DNA from: Thermoplasmata archaeon
GTDB taxonomy: Archaea > Thermoplasmatota > Thermoplasmata > Thermoplasmatales > Thermoplasmataceae
NCBI GenBank assembly: GCA_021835025.1
Contig: JAKBQY010000054.1
Span: forward strand, 1-58,170
Length of the DNA stretch: 58,170 nucleotides
Direction of reading: 5' to 3'
Part shown: piece after piece, positions 18,162 to 27,956 of the stretch
Layout of the letters: every line of letters starts with the position of its first letter
Position numbering within the stretch: position 1 is the stretch's first letter
Made by a program: the position numbers and the translations under genes
Notes under the pieces: generated by a model
What the model was told of the DNA's origin: nothing
What the model saw: only the letters and a program-made list of their open reading frames with translations
Database searches by the model: none

Positions 18162-20134
18162 TTTATCACCACTATTTCATCGTTTTCTCCCAGTCTAGCA
18201 GACCATGTTTGAGGAATAAAAGTACTGCTTCCATTTTCCTCTATTATGCATGGCCCCTCTATATTTTCATCCTTTACCAGGGAATTTCTGGAATAAACAT
18301 TTATTTCATGCCATTTGCCTTCAATATATACCTTTCTTTTATATGATAATGATTTTTTACTTCCAGAACTTTTTATTTGAGGTTTATTCCTTTTTTCTAT
18401 TGCAAATAGCTTTATTGTGAATATTTCTATATCTTTATTGAGTTTAAAGCCAAATGTTTTTTCATGAATTTTCTCAAAATCCTTACATATTTTATTTTTG
18501 TTTATTTCTGTTACTGGGACTGTAAGCTCTGAACCCTGCCCCACATAACGGCAATCGGCATATTTTAAAAATTCGGGGTTTTTAAGTTTTGTTTTTATTT
18601 TATCTTCTAGTTCCCTATAATCATTTTCAAGGTCTTCAGGATATGATTTCCTTGCCTCATATCTCATATCTGAATACATTAAACCCAGAGCACTAAAAAC
18701 ACCTGGGCCTGGAGGAATTATAACCTTTTTCATATTCAGTTCTTCCGCTATTCTGGCAACGAATTGTGGGCCTGCACCGCCAAAACCAAATAATGTGAAA
18801 TTCTCGGGATCCAGGCCCCTTTCAACAGTCACCAATCTTATACCTCTTGCCATTTCCAATACCGCAAGTTTTATTGCTTTCTCAGCAATTTCATACGGAT
18901 CTCCCAGTTTTTCAAGAGCCTTTACAGATAAATCTTTTCTCAATTCAAAATCCGAGCCAGACATTTTATCATTTATTATTCCTAAAATAAGATTTGAATC
19001 GGTTAATGTTGGATATTTACCTCCCTTATTATAGCATACAGGTCCCGGCTCTGATCCCGAACTTTTTGGGCCTATATTTAAACCACCTGCTTCATCCTTC
19101 CATATTATTGTACCTCCACCTGCGGAAACCTCAGATAAATCAATAAAAGGAAATCTCACGGGATAACCTGATCCTTTTACCAACCTGCCGTGGTGGGATG
19201 ATCCACCCACCTCATATTCGGATGTAATTTCGAAATTGCCATCCAGTATTGTGCCAGCCTTTGCGGTTGTGCCTCCCATATCAAATGCTATAACATTATT
19301 AATATTCATTATTTTTGCAAATTCAGATGCTGCTATAACACCTGCTGCAGGCCCCGATTCAATAATATTCACTGGTTTTTTGGAAGCTTCATCGCCAAAT
19401 ATTAAGCCCCCCGCATTTGACATTATTCTTATATCGTTTGTCCCAAATACTTTTAAGCTCGATTCAAGCCTTCTTATATATTCAGATGTCACTGGAGAGA
19501 GGGCAGCGTTTACAATTGTTGTCGACATTCGTTCATATTCCCTTGGTTCTGGAGAAATTTCATATGAAATTGAAATGTTTTTAATGTATTTTTCAAAGAA
19601 TTTTTTTGCCTTTAATTCATTTTCGGGATTTTTATATGAATGTAAAAAACATATTCCTATTGATTTTATATTATTTTTTTCAAGATTTTTTACTATTTCC
19701 CTTAAATCTTCTACATTTAAATCCTTAATTATGTATCCCGAAATGTCTGTTCTTTCATTGACTTCATATCTGAATCTTTCAGGAACAAGCATTTTTGGCC
19801 TGTGAAAATTTAAATTGTAAAGTTCCGGCCTGTTCTGCCTACCAATTTCTATTACATCCTTAAAACCCCTGGTTGTTATCAACGCTATTTTAGGCAATTC
19901 CAAACCATATTGTCCTAATAAGGAATTCGTTGCTATCGTTGTTGCGTGCAAAAACTCATCTATTTTTTTATCTTTTAAATATTTATTAAGTCCCAGCACA
20001 ACTCCAATTTCAGGATTCTTTGGGGTTGTTGGCACTTTATAATAACTTATTTCACTATTTTCTATTGACACTATATCAGTAAAAGTGCCGCCTATATCAA
20101 CAGAAACCAATACCATGAATGGTAAAGATAACAT
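18158..20134 (-). CDS. hyuA: Hydantoinase A / oxoprolinase family subunit
   Basis: 658 residues. The N-terminal [12 protein letters not shown] is the actin-like ATP-binding phosphate-1 motif of Hyu[12 protein letters not shown] is the second phosphate-binding motif and [18 protein letters not shown] follows in the C-terminal part. HyuA binds ATP and phosphorylates the cyclic amide substrate, which HyuB then helps hydrolyse. An alternative start six codons in ([10 protein letters not shown], 20116) is closer to the family N-terminus. It is divergent from an MHS-type transporter 102 bases away, which may import the substrate. Confidence 0.93.
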   Translation of the reverse strand: MLSLPFMVLVSVDIGGTFTDIVSIENSEISYYKVPTTPKNPEIGVVLGLNKYLKDKKIDEFLHATTIATNSLLGQYGLELPKIALITTRGFKDVIEIGRQNRPELYNLNFHRPKMLVPERFRYEVNERTDISGYIIKDLNVEDLREIVKNLEKNNIKSIGICFLHSYKNPENELKAKKFFEKYIKNISISYEISPEPREYERMSTTIVNAALSPVTSEYIRRLESSLKVFGTNDIRIMSNAGGLIFGDEASKKPVNIIESGPAAGVIAASEFAKIMNINNVIAFDMGGTTAKAGTILDGNFEITSEYEVGGSSHHGRLVKGSGYPVRFPFIDLSEVSAGGGTIIWKDEAGGLNIGPKSSGSEPGPVCYNKGGKYPTLTDSNLILGIINDKMSGSDFELRKDLSVKALEKLGDPYEIAEKAIKLAVLEMARGIRLVTVERGLDPENFTLFGFGGAGPQFVARIAEELNMKKVIIPPGPGVFSALGLMYSDMRYEARKSYPEDLENDYRELEDKIKTKLKNPEFLKYADCRYVGQGSELTVPVTEINKNKICKDFEKIHEKTFGFKLNKDIEIFTIKLFAIEKRNKPQIKSSGSKKSLSYKRKVYIEGKWHEINVYSRNSLVKDENIEGPCIIEENGSSTFIPQTWSARLGENDEIVVIK

Positions 20135-20204
20135 TATATTATTAATTTTCCTATTAAAACACTTTTGATAGAAATTTAATCCATTTATTCAATATTTTGT
20201 GACA

Positions 20205-20220
20205 AAAATTTAAATAAATT
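20205..20220 (+). promoter_or_regulatory. TATA-like promoter of the MHS-type transporter
   Basis: AAATTTAAATAAATTT lies about 25 bases before the ATG at 20237, suiting a leaderless or short-leader archaeal promoter in the hyuA/transporter divergent region. Confidence 0.45.
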
Positions 20221-20236
20221 TAAATAATCAAACAGG

Positions 20237-21499
20237 ATGGAAAAATCAAAGGACATTATTTTAGCATCAATGATGGGGACAATAATAGAATGGTATGGAA
20301 TTTTTATTTTCTCTTCAGGAGCGGTATATATTGCTGATGTTTTTTATCCATTTGTGAATCCTTCAATAGCAATACTTTTAACCCTTCTGACATTTGCCCT
20401 AGGCTTCATTACAAGGCCTATCGGAGCTTTTGTTTTCGGGCATTATGGAGATAGAATTGGAAGAAAGAAAATGTTATTATTAACCCTTTTAATTTCCGGT
20501 ATTGCAACTGGTTTAACAGGATTAATTCCGGGGGAAAAATCAATTGGTTTCGCTGCAGTTGCAATTCTTATAATATTGAGATTGATACTTGGCTTTGGTC
20601 TTGGCGGTGAGTGGGGAGGTGCAATGCTGCTTAATCTTGAGAATTTCCAGAAAAAAAGAGGGTTTTATTCTTCATTTGTTCAGGCAACTGTTGGCATAGG
20701 TTTATTGATAGGAGTTTTTATATTCATGCCACTGGTTTATTATCTACCGCATAATTTAATGATATCATATGGCTGGAGAATACCATTTTTATTGAGCTTT
20801 GTAATAGTTATTATAGGAGTTTTTATAAGATTAAAAATAAATGAAACGCCATTATTTATGAAGGAAAAGGAAAAAAACACGATATCAAAATCACCATTTA
20901 AAACATTGATGAAAAAGCACTGGAAAGGCGTTTTATTGGGGACTGTTCTTGCCGGTTCATCAGGAAATTTTTTCTATTTCGCTATATCACTTCTGCCTGT
21001 TTTGTTTGAATCGGCTCATAAAATAACAGTTTTCGATGGACTTATTGGAACTGCCATATTTGGCATTGTCGATATAATATTTGTCTTCATTGGTGGCAAG
21101 ATATCAGATAAAAATGGAAGAAGAATAACAATAGCGGCGGCAAATACCATAGCATTAATAGTAATTTATCCCTCAATATATCTCATTTCTCCTATCTATT
21201 TTATAATATTTTTAACCGTATTTGGAATAGCCCATGGATTGAGTTATGCACCTCTAGGCGCCATGATTTCAGAAATATTTCCAACAGATGTTAGATATTC
21301 TGGAAATTCTGCGGCATACCAATATGGCAATTCATTTATTGGGGGCCCCGCACCGTATGTTTCGGATTATTTTGGCGGAATTTTTTATTTCCTTTATCCA
21401 GTATTTACAGTAATTTTCATATTGATAGCCCTATATTCAATATATAGAACAAAGGAATCAATGAACATATCAATGGATGTCGAGGATGCATCAACATAA
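20237..21499 (+). CDS. MFS transporter of the metabolite:H+ symporter (MHS) type
   Basis: 420 residues and about 12 spans. GHYGDRIGRKKML is the span 2-3 loop and GFGLGGEWGGAML the span-5 segment characteristic of MHS-family symporters (ProP, KgtP, shikimate carriers). A second conserved loop GGKISDKNGRR follows in the C-terminal half. It should import a carboxylate or zwitterionic compound with protons. Its divergent position to hyuAB suggests it brings in the hydantoinase substrate; this is inference from context. Confidence 0.88.
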   Translation: MEKSKDIILASMMGTIIEWYGIFIFSSGAVYIADVFYPFVNPSIAILLTLLTFALGFITRPIGAFVFGHYGDRIGRKKMLLLTLLISGIATGLTGLIPGEKSIGFAAVAILIILRLILGFGLGGEWGGAMLLNLENFQKKRGFYSSFVQATVGIGLLIGVFIFMPLVYYLPHNLMISYGWRIPFLLSFVIVIIGVFIRLKINETPLFMKEKEKNTISKSPFKTLMKKHWKGVLLGTVLAGSSGNFFYFAISLLPVLFESAHKITVFDGLIGTAIFGIVDIIFVFIGGKISDKNGRRITIAAANTIALIVIYPSIYLISPIYFIIFLTVFGIAHGLSYAPLGAMISEIFPTDVRYSGNSAAYQYGNSFIGGPAPYVSDYFGGIFYFLYPVFTVIFILIALYSIYRTKESMNISMDVEDAST

Positions 21500-21568
21500 T
21501 TTTTAATACAATAAAAATAATTTTAGATTTTAACACATAATATAAATAATTGAGTACAATTATAAAGA

Positions 21569-22711
21569 GTGTATGATGTAACTATTGTTGGCTCTGGCCC
21601 TTCAGGATCTTATCTTTCATATGAATTGTCAAAAAAAGGATATGAAGTTTTGAACCTTGAAGAACATCGAGAGATAGGTAAACCTGTTGAATGTACAGGA
21701 CTTGTTTCAGAAAGGGTTTTTAAATATGTTAAATCAAAGGCAGGCATTAACAGTGTACATGGTGCAAATGTTTATTTCCCGAACGGAAAAAGCATTCATA
21801 TATCAAAATCTGAAAAAACAATAGTAATGTACAGGGATGACTTCGACAAAGATGTTTCTGCAATGGCAATAAATGCAGGTGCAGATGTTGAAATAAATTC
21901 AAGGGTTATGGATGTTTCAGTAAACGATGAATACGCAGAGGTAAAGTATAAACAGAATGGAACGGTCAAATATGAAAAATCCAAAATTGTTGTTGGTGCT
22001 GATGGTGCAAATAGCAGAGTCAGAAAATCATTGAATTATGAAATGCCCAAAAAAATAATTTCAACATACCAGGTTGATTCAGCATATTCAATTGAAGACC
22101 AGGATAATGTCAATGTTTTTATTGGGTCAGAAAATAGTAAAGGTTTCTTTGGATGGGCAGTTCCGTCAGGTGATATAACAAGAATTGGTGTTGGCGTAGA
22201 CCACGTAACTGCATTAAAGTACTTTAAAAATATAAATAAAAACTTTGGGGAATCAAAAATTCTTGGCATAAATGCAGGACCAATACCAATTAATTATTTG
22301 AAAAAAACATATGGTAACAGATCATTATTGATAGGGGATGCTGCAGGAATCGTAAAACCATTATCAGGAGGAGGTATATATACGGGAATTATTTCAGCAA
22401 AGAATGCAGCAATTGCAATAGACCATTCATTAAAAAATGAGGATTATTCTGAGAATTACCTGTCGGAATATCAAAAATTGTGGAAAAGGGAAATTGGGTT
22501 TGAACTAAAAAAGGACGCAATAATACAGAAATATTTTGCCTCAATAAGCATTAATGATAAACTGTTGAATAAAATATATGAAAATATAAATGATGAGAAC
22601 ATAATAAGAAAAATAAATGAACTTGGAGATATTGATTATCCATCAAGGGTTGTTCTTTCGATAATTTTAAAAAAACCAGTATTGTTAAAATATTTAATAA
22701 TGAAAAGATAG
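21569..22711 (+). CDS. Geranylgeranyl reductase family flavoprotein (archaeal lipid saturation)
   Basis: 380 residues starting with a GTG codon; the nearest ATG is out of frame and the GTG gives the correct N-terminus, where the first strand runs directly into the dinucleotide motif GSGPSGSYLSYEL. CTGLVSERVF is the family's 'C.g.vs' segment near the isoalloxazine. GDAAGIVKPLSGGGIYTGI is the second FAD contact and substrate-channel motif. The family hydrogenates geranylgeranyl chains of archaeal membrane lipids (digeranylgeranylglycerophospholipid reductase) or of quinones. It stands alone between two transporter genes. Confidence 0.85.
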   Translation: MYDVTIVGSGPSGSYLSYELSKKGYEVLNLEEHREIGKPVECTGLVSERVFKYVKSKAGINSVHGANVYFPNGKSIHISKSEKTIVMYRDDFDKDVSAMAINAGADVEINSRVMDVSVNDEYAEVKYKQNGTVKYEKSKIVVGADGANSRVRKSLNYEMPKKIISTYQVDSAYSIEDQDNVNVFIGSENSKGFFGWAVPSGDITRIGVGVDHVTALKYFKNINKNFGESKILGINAGPIPINYLKKTYGNRSLLIGDAAGIVKPLSGGGIYTGIISAKNAAIAIDHSLKNEDYSENYLSEYQKLWKREIGFELKKDAIIQKYFASISINDKLLNKIYENINDENIIRKINELGDIDYPSRVVLSIILKKPVLLKYLIMKR

Positions 22712-22780
22712 ATAATACTTTACTAACAATATGATTTATTAAACAATTAAATTTATTAAGCATATACAACTTAACTCACA

Positions 22781-23668
22781 ATGAACCAGAAATTACTGTA
22801 TTTATTCCTTTTAATAATTGTGGTATTTTTCTGGGGCATTACATTTCCAATAATGAAACTTTCCCTTATTTATATATCTCCTGGAATGCTTCTGGCATTC
22901 AGATTTCTTTTGTCTGCAGCTATGATGGTACCATTGATACATAAAAATAAAAAATTATTTGAAAATAAAAATATCGCTGTAGGAATAATTGCAGGCACTC
23001 TTTTATTCATTGCATATTATTTTCAGACGGTGGGATTAAAATACACAACAGCATCGCAATCTGGATTAATAACAGGACTGTATGTTGTTTTATTGCCATT
23101 AATATCATTCATTTATGTGAGGGTCAGGGTTAAAAAGGTGGATATGGTATCGGTTATAATTGGCCTTACGGGCCTTATACTAATGTCATCCATTGATTTT
23201 GCATATAGGTATGCTCTGGGCGATGCTTTAACATTTCTATGTGCCATATTTTACGCATTGCAAACAGTTTACGTATACAAGCATACAAAATTTCTGGATT
23301 CAATGGTATTCACATTTTATCAATTACTTGTTGTTGGTATATTATCCTCATTGTTCATCCCATTTGATCCAACTTTCTCTGGACTTGTGCACCCCATAGT
23401 AATATTCACCATAGTGTTCACTGCATTATTTGCTAGTGTCTTTGCGGTAATTATAAACACAAAAGCCCTTGTATACGTAGAACCGACAGCAGCAGGAATA
23501 ATATATATTGGGGAACCCGTTTTTGCTGTAATTTCATCAATATTTATCTTAGGAGAAGTACCATCTTTATTTATAGTAGGCGGGGGAAGCATTATAGTGA
23601 TTGCAATGCTTATTGAAACTCTTAATAAATATTATGAGGGGAAAAATTCATATAAAGTTAAAAAATAA
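22781..23668 (+). CDS. EamA/DMT family transporter
   Basis: 295 residues with ten hydrophobic spans forming two EamA repeats. The first repeat starts at VVFFWGITFPIMK, the typical 'W.s.fp..k' entry. The second ends with EPVFAVISSIFILGE, the conserved 'EP.fa.l.a...lgE' segment of the family. Members export amino acids or small metabolites. The substrate is unknown. A leaderless start is likely, since there is no ribosome site and an AT-rich promoter-like region lies upstream. Confidence 0.88.
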   Translation: MNQKLLYLFLLIIVVFFWGITFPIMKLSLIYISPGMLLAFRFLLSAAMMVPLIHKNKKLFENKNIAVGIIAGTLLFIAYYFQTVGLKYTTASQSGLITGLYVVLLPLISFIYVRVRVKKVDMVSVIIGLTGLILMSSIDFAYRYALGDALTFLCAIFYALQTVYVYKHTKFLDSMVFTFYQLLVVGILSSLFIPFDPTFSGLVHPIVIFTIVFTALFASVFAVIINTKALVYVEPTAAGIIYIGEPVFAVISSIFILGEVPSLFIVGGGSIIVIAMLIETLNKYYEGKNSYKVKK

Positions 23669-24308
23669 TCCAAAAATTGTATATCAACAGTAAGGATTCA
23701 ATCAATGCACCTATTACAATAAATAACAATTTGTTATAAAGTATGTTTTTGTCTTTATCAATTTGATTGACTCAACTCACTCCGCTAAAATTGCTACCAA
23801 TACATTACCCCCAATCTCATGGTTTACTCCATCAAGAAGGATAAAAGAATATTCGCTACTGCAGTTGAAACCCATGCACCTGCAGTAACCGCAGCAACTA
23901 TTTCACCGGTTAGAGCTACAACACCAGTATTGACAGCATACCCGATATAGAAATAGTTTTAACGTTTAAATTCCCTATATTTTCAATAACTAACAAACCA
24001 TCATATACTGGAACTCCTACCGACATCATTAGCAATGCTAACACAAAAATAGATATCATAGCTTTTATCCAATTATTTTTATGTTTTTTTCGTTAAAAGG
24101 GATTTTTACACAACTGGAGTTTATGAGATTTTTATACATTGGCTTGAATTTAATAATTAGTGTTTTTAAAAAATAAAAATCTTTATATAGGAACTATATA
24201 ATATCTGTTGTTTTGCGTTAATTATATCTCAATATAATTATTAATATCCCCAAATTCACTGAAAATATTTTTTTGATATCGTCCTGTATTCTGTTGATTC
24301 AGATGGGA
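23669..24308. other. 640-base stretch without an intact gene
   Basis: It holds one recognisable decayed coding segment on the minus strand (23824-24059, listed separately). The rest is AT-rich with no ORF that looks protein-like and no tRNA. On the minus strand, the frame of the orphan gene ending at 24309 continues open for about 26 codons past its stop. Confidence 0.6.
23824..24059 (-). pseudogene. Frameshifted small membrane/secreted protein gene
   Basis: Starting at ATG 24059 the first frame reads MISIFVLALLMMSVGVPVYD, a strongly hydrophobic signal-like segment, and continues to about residue 41 before an early stop. One base out of phase, the next frame carries a small-residue hydrophobic segment (GYAVNTGVVALTGEIVAAV, then AGAWVSTAVANILLSFLME) and stops at 23824. 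The two pieces join naturally if one frameshift is corrected, giving a roughly 78-residue protein with an N-terminal signal or span and a Gly/Ala-rich hydrophobic C-terminus. Function unknown. Confidence 0.35.
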
Positions 24309-25232
24309 TTATTCTTTATTAATAAATGCCTTGAATATACTATCACTTCCTGATATTTTATTTCCATTTTTAATCAAAATTCCGGAATCAAATAGTTCAT
24401 GCAGATAATTCTGGAATTTAACAGGATCTATTTTTTTGCTGTATATTTCAATATATTTCCCGATCATTTCCTCGACATTCATATTTATCAGTTTTCCAGA
24501 TAAGGCCACAAAATAATAATATGAATACGCTGCTCTTACATAAGGTTTGATTGATGTTACATTGTAAAAATATCCTGGTCTTTCCCTTAATAAATAAGGA
24601 AAAATACCGTAACTTTTCTTAATATTATCATAAATATCCGTGGGCCTTATAACTACCTTTCCATACTTTTCTTCAAAATTAAATAAACCTGTACCAGAGA
24701 ATTCAATGAAATAATTTATTCTCTTTAACTCCGCTTTTTTATTTTTTGAAAGTATAACTTCCCTCTTTTCATCAATTACCCTTAGAATTTCAATTACTGG
24801 AGTGGCGGACATTTTAATTTCAGGTATTTTAGCAAAGCAGTCAAAGCCTGCCCTTAAAAGTTTTTCAGAATTGTTGTTGTAGTATATCTCCAACGCATTT
24901 TTTATTTTATTTTCAGCAATTTCAATTGATGGACCATGGGTGATGCATATATCATCGTTAATGTCCATGCCCAAATAAAAAACATGCTTTAAAATTGTTA
25001 GATAGGAATTGCCATCAAAGGATTTAATTGATTCGGGAATATAGGCATCAACATATGCATTTATTTCTCCAAGTTTTTCTATGGAAGTTCTATCAACCGA
25101 TAGGAATTCTCCATATTTTGCATGCAGGAAATTATTCATAATATTTTCAATATTTTCATTATTATTTTCCTTTATCGAAAATTTTTCATGAATTAAACTA
25201 TCATAGTCAAGCATATTAATCGCCATATTCAT
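24309..25232 (-). CDS. Orphan protein of unknown function (307 residues)
   Basis: Not recognised. The protein is soluble, with predicted mixed helix and strand. The N-terminal part is acidic and Asn-rich (KENNNENIENIMNN), the middle holds MSATPVIEILRVIDEKREV, and the C-terminal 100 residues look like a helical winged-helix-type domain (VKFQNYLHELFDSGILIKNG resembles wing and recognition-helix spacing). It has no membrane segment. The start is uncertain: ATG codons at 25232, 25226 and 25214 are in frame, the last lying just after the stop of the upstream gene. It overlaps that gene by 17 bases, so they form a translation-coupled pair. Confidence 0.6.
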   Translation of the reverse strand: MNMAINMLDYDSLIHEKFSIKENNNENIENIMNNFLHAKYGEFLSVDRTSIEKLGEINAYVDAYIPESIKSFDGNSYLTILKHVFYLGMDINDDICITHGPSIEIAENKIKNALEIYYNNNSEKLLRAGFDCFAKIPEIKMSATPVIEILRVIDEKREVILSKNKKAELKRINYFIEFSGTGLFNFEEKYGKVVIRPTDIYDNIKKSYGIFPYLLRERPGYFYNVTSIKPYVRAAYSYYYFVALSGKLINMNVEEMIGKYIEIYSKKIDPVKFQNYLHELFDSGILIKNGNKISGSDSIFKAFINKE

Positions 25233-25845
25233 TTAAAGACTTTATTGGAGTCTTATTTTTATCTATAATGCTTATTTTAATAATATTGCTATTCACATTA
25301 TCTTCAAACAATTCAACCAGGCCATCTTCACTAAAATTACAATTGAATCTATTATCATTAAAAAAATCTTTTATATCCATGTTTTTATTTATGAATTTAT
25401 ATGGATTTATTTCAACAAAAGAACCATTATAATAGCATATTGGAAACCATTGGCCTACAGATAAAGGTATTTCTGGACTAATGGAACTATCTTTTCCACC
25501 CATATATTTTTTATACGGTATTTTAAAAATCATCACTCTTCCATTTTTCAATAAATTGATTGCATTATTCACATTCCCAAATTTTATATTTATTACTATT
25601 TCTGAAAGGCCATATTGTTTTAGTTTATTTGTGGCATATTTGGATAATTTTTCCAGCAATGCTGAATTCATAATCGGGCCTGTATACTGTTTAAAGTTGA
25701 ATATCTTTTTTATTTCTCTTGGTTTTATGTATAAATCATCAGATTTTAAGAAGTTGTAAATATTTGTATTGATAGCAATACTTATAGAATTTATAACATC
25801 CATCTGTGGATCATTTATTGTATGGTATGCAATTTTATTTATCAT
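25216..25845 (-). CDS. Orphan protein of unknown function (209 residues), partner of the downstream gene
   Basis: Not recognised with confidence. The segment VGQWFPICYYNGSFVEINPY has the spacing of the strand pair that holds the catalytic His and Asp/Asn in C39/papain-like folds ('hW.v..g..dg.y.v.dPy'), but Gln stands where His would be. The N-terminal part lacks a CGP-type active-site cysteine. A degenerate papain-like fold is therefore only a suggestion. It is the first gene of a two-gene unit with the 307-residue orphan and has no membrane segment. The region upstream (25846-26112) separates it from the divergent mqnE gene. Confidence 0.55.
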   Translation of the reverse strand: MINKIAYHTINDPQMDVINSISIAINTNIYNFLKSDDLYIKPREIKKIFNFKQYTGPIMNSALLEKLSKYATNKLKQYGLSEIVINIKFGNVNNAINLLKNGRVMIFKIPYKKYMGGKDSSISPEIPLSVGQWFPICYYNGSFVEINPYKFINKNMDIKDFFNDNRFNCNFSEDGLVELFEDNVNSNIIKISIIDKNKTPIKSLNEYGD

Positions 25846-25962
25846 ATACTCACTTATACACTTATAATAGTATTAAATATATAATTATATCACATTTTTT
25901 TCCTACAATATATCGCACCATATTTATATAGTAACATATGAAAAATGTTAACTGATATGATA

Positions 25963-25987
25963 TCCACCAATTTCTCTATCTGGTGGA
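25963..25987 (+). promoter_or_regulatory. Hairpin in the leader of mqnE
   Basis: TCCACCA (25963-25969) and TGGTGGA (25981-25987) form a perfect 7-bp stem with an 11-base loop. It lies 125 bases before the mqnE start and about 35 bases after a TATA-like ATATTTATATAG (near 25920-25931). A further GC-rich motif (AAGGTGGCGGTCACAC near 26034-26049) follows, unusual in this AT-rich DNA. It could be a structured leader, a terminator fossil or the edge of a mobile element. Confidence 0.3.
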
Positions 25988-26112
25988 GGGATGCCAAACC
26001 AATAAAAAATTGTTCCATAGCTCCTTCTCTTTTAAGGTGGCGGTCACACAAAATTTTGTTAAATATATTTTAAATATAGTAAATTATTTATCATTAAGAT
26101 ATATCATTAATA

Positions 26113-27231
26113 ATGCAACAGTACAATGAAGAATATTGGATTGATTATATTAGAAATAATGAAATAACAAAAAAGGAATCACTTGAACTTTATAATAACA
26201 ATGATATATATTCTTTGATGAAGATTGGTGATTATTTAAGGTCATATGATACTGGAGATACAGTTTCATATGCTGTATCATACAATATAAATTATACAAA
26301 TTACTGTGCAGCTTCCTGCCCAATATGTGCCTTTTATGTTCCATATAAAACTAAGAAATTTGAAATGAATAAAGAAAATAAAAAGGGATATGAATTAACT
26401 ATAGAAAATGTAAAAAATGAAATTCAAAAAGCAAAAAATTTTAATGTAACAGAAATACATATGGTTGGAGGTTTTGACCCAGATTTAAGTATTGAATATT
26501 ATGAATCAATTTTCAAGGAAATTAAAAAATATTTACCTCAAGTAACATTAAAAGCATTCACAATACCAGAAATAGATTTTATAGCCCGAACCCATAATAT
26601 TTCAATTAAGGAAATGGTTGAAAGATTTAGGGAAGCGGGCATGGATGCACATACTGGCGGTGGAGCTGAAATATTCAATCCGGAGGTAAGGAAAATTATA
26701 ACAACGGATGAAAAAATTTCAGGTGAAAAATGGCTTGAGGATGCAAAAATAATCCATGGCATGGGTATAAAAGGCAATTCAACAATGACATATGGCCACG
26801 TTGAAACGTTTGAAGATATAATAGACCATATGGTAAAACTCAGGGATAATCAACTGGAAGTCCCTGGATTTTTATCATTTATCCCATTAAAATTCAGTAT
26901 TTATAATACTCCACTGTATAAAATGGGTAAAATTAAATATCCATCTTCCGGGGAAAAAGATATAAAAATTTATGCAATGGCGCGTGCAATACTTGGAAAA
27001 TCAATAAGGAATATAAGTGTATACTGGGTAGCCCTCGGGAAAGAGATAGCACAGATAGCGTTGATGTCGGGGGGTAGCGATCTTGTTGGCACTGCCTTCA
27101 GTGAGAAGGTCTTTGGAGCAACGGACAGGAAAACAGGAACCACAATTGAGGAGATGAATCATATAATAAACAATATTGGAAGAATACCTGCTTTGAGGGA
27201 TACGTTTTACAATATAAAGGAGTATTACTGA
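26113..27231 (+). CDS. mqnE: Aminofutalosine synthase (radical SAM, menaquinone pathway)
   Basis: 372 residues. The radical SAM cluster motif is CX3CX2C at Cys65, Cys69 and Cys72 (YCAASCPICAFY). HTGGGAEIFNPEVR and GHVETFEDIIDH are the MqnE-type segments (MqnC has PGAGAEIL in the equivalent place), followed by FLSFIPLKFSIYNTPL. MqnE joins the chorismate-derived enolpyruvyl benzoate to adenosine using SAM, giving aminofutalosine. The stop TGA shares one base with the ATG of mqnA, so the two are coupled. Assignment to MqnE rather than MqnC rests on these motifs. Confidence 0.88.
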   Translation: MQQYNEEYWIDYIRNNEITKKESLELYNNNDIYSLMKIGDYLRSYDTGDTVSYAVSYNINYTNYCAASCPICAFYVPYKTKKFEMNKENKKGYELTIENVKNEIQKAKNFNVTEIHMVGGFDPDLSIEYYESIFKEIKKYLPQVTLKAFTIPEIDFIARTHNISIKEMVERFREAGMDAHTGGGAEIFNPEVRKIITTDEKISGEKWLEDAKIIHGMGIKGNSTMTYGHVETFEDIIDHMVKLRDNQLEVPGFLSFIPLKFSIYNTPLYKMGKIKYPSSGEKDIKIYAMARAILGKSIRNISVYWVALGKEIAQIALMSGGSDLVGTAFSEKVFGATDRKTGTTIEEMNHIINNIGRIPALRDTFYNIKEYY

Positions 27232-27956
27232 TGATTTATGGAATCATAGATTTAATGCACAGTGATCCGTTATATTTCTCACTTAAAAATGATATCGACA
27301 TCAGGAGGGAAAGTGCTAAAGATATATTAAATGATATTGAACATGGTAAAATAGATGCGGGAATGGTATCCCTTGTATCTTTTTTAAGGTCAAAACTCAA
27401 TCTGGTAAAAACCGGAAATATACACACATTAAGCAATACAATATCAACTGTTTTAATATCCAGAAAAAATCATTTAAAGAACTCAATGGAAATAGGTGTA
27501 ACTTCAATGACTGAAACAACATCATTTTATTTATCATTGATACTGAATAAAATGAATATAAAATTTAAATTTAAAAAATCCAATTACATTGATGCAGATA
27601 ATATTTTAAATGAGAATGATTATGCCCTTGTAATAGGGGACGAAGCATTGAAAGTATATTCATATAAGTACAATATATTGATGGATATAGGCTATGAATT
27701 TTCAAGATTGTATAATCTGGCTCCGGTTTATGCTGTAACTGCATCAAAATATAATTTAAGTAAGGATGATATTGACATAATAAATAATGGAATTAAAAAT
27801 TCAAAAAATTTTGTTGGAAAATCTATAGAAAAAAACAGGGATAAAATAAAAATGAATGTTCTTGAATATTATTATAAAGCAATAATATATGATTATAATT
27901 TTGAGGTGGAAAATACAATAAATTTTATAAGAAATAACTTTCCTAATAATATTTAA
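27231..27956 (+). CDS. mqnA: Chorismate dehydratase (menaquinone pathway)
   Basis: 241 residues of the MqnA/MqnD periplasmic-binding-protein-like fold, without a signal peptide. IDAGMVSLVSFLRSK and IGVTSMTETTSFYLSLIL are the typical segments ('D.glvp...y', 'i.l...S.Ts..L'), and DYALVIGDEAL is the MqnA 'aL.IGD.AL' motif. The enzyme removes water from chorismate to give 3-enolpyruvylbenzoate, the first futalosine-pathway step. It directly follows mqnE and converges with mqnC, overlapping its 3' end by 14 bases. Confidence 0.88.
   Translation: MIYGIIDLMHSDPLYFSLKNDIDIRRESAKDILNDIEHGKIDAGMVSLVSFLRSKLNLVKTGNIHTLSNTISTVLISRKNHLKNSMEIGVTSMTETTSFYLSLILNKMNIKFKFKKSNYIDADNILNENDYALVIGDEALKVYSYKYNILMDIGYEFSRLYNLAPVYAVTASKYNLSKDDIDIINNGIKNSKNFVGKSIEKNRDKIKMNVLEYYYKAIIYDYNFEVENTINFIRNNFPNNI

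Noticed and set aside
24230-24311. The frame of the 307-residue orphan stays open for about 26 codons after its stop
   Set aside because: Such short open runs are common in AT-rich DNA, and there is no sign of a recoding signal or conserved domain. A nonsense mutation cannot be excluded but is not supported.
25920-26060. Possible tRNA or C/D-box RNA in the mqnE leader
   Set aside because: No cloverleaf can be drawn, and box C/D spacing does not fit; only one hairpin is supported.
26010-26120. Open frame HSSFSFKVAVTQNFVKYIL upstream of mqnE as a transposase remnant
   Set aside because: It lacks a start, overlaps the mqnE start in another frame, and has no motif strong enough to name a family.
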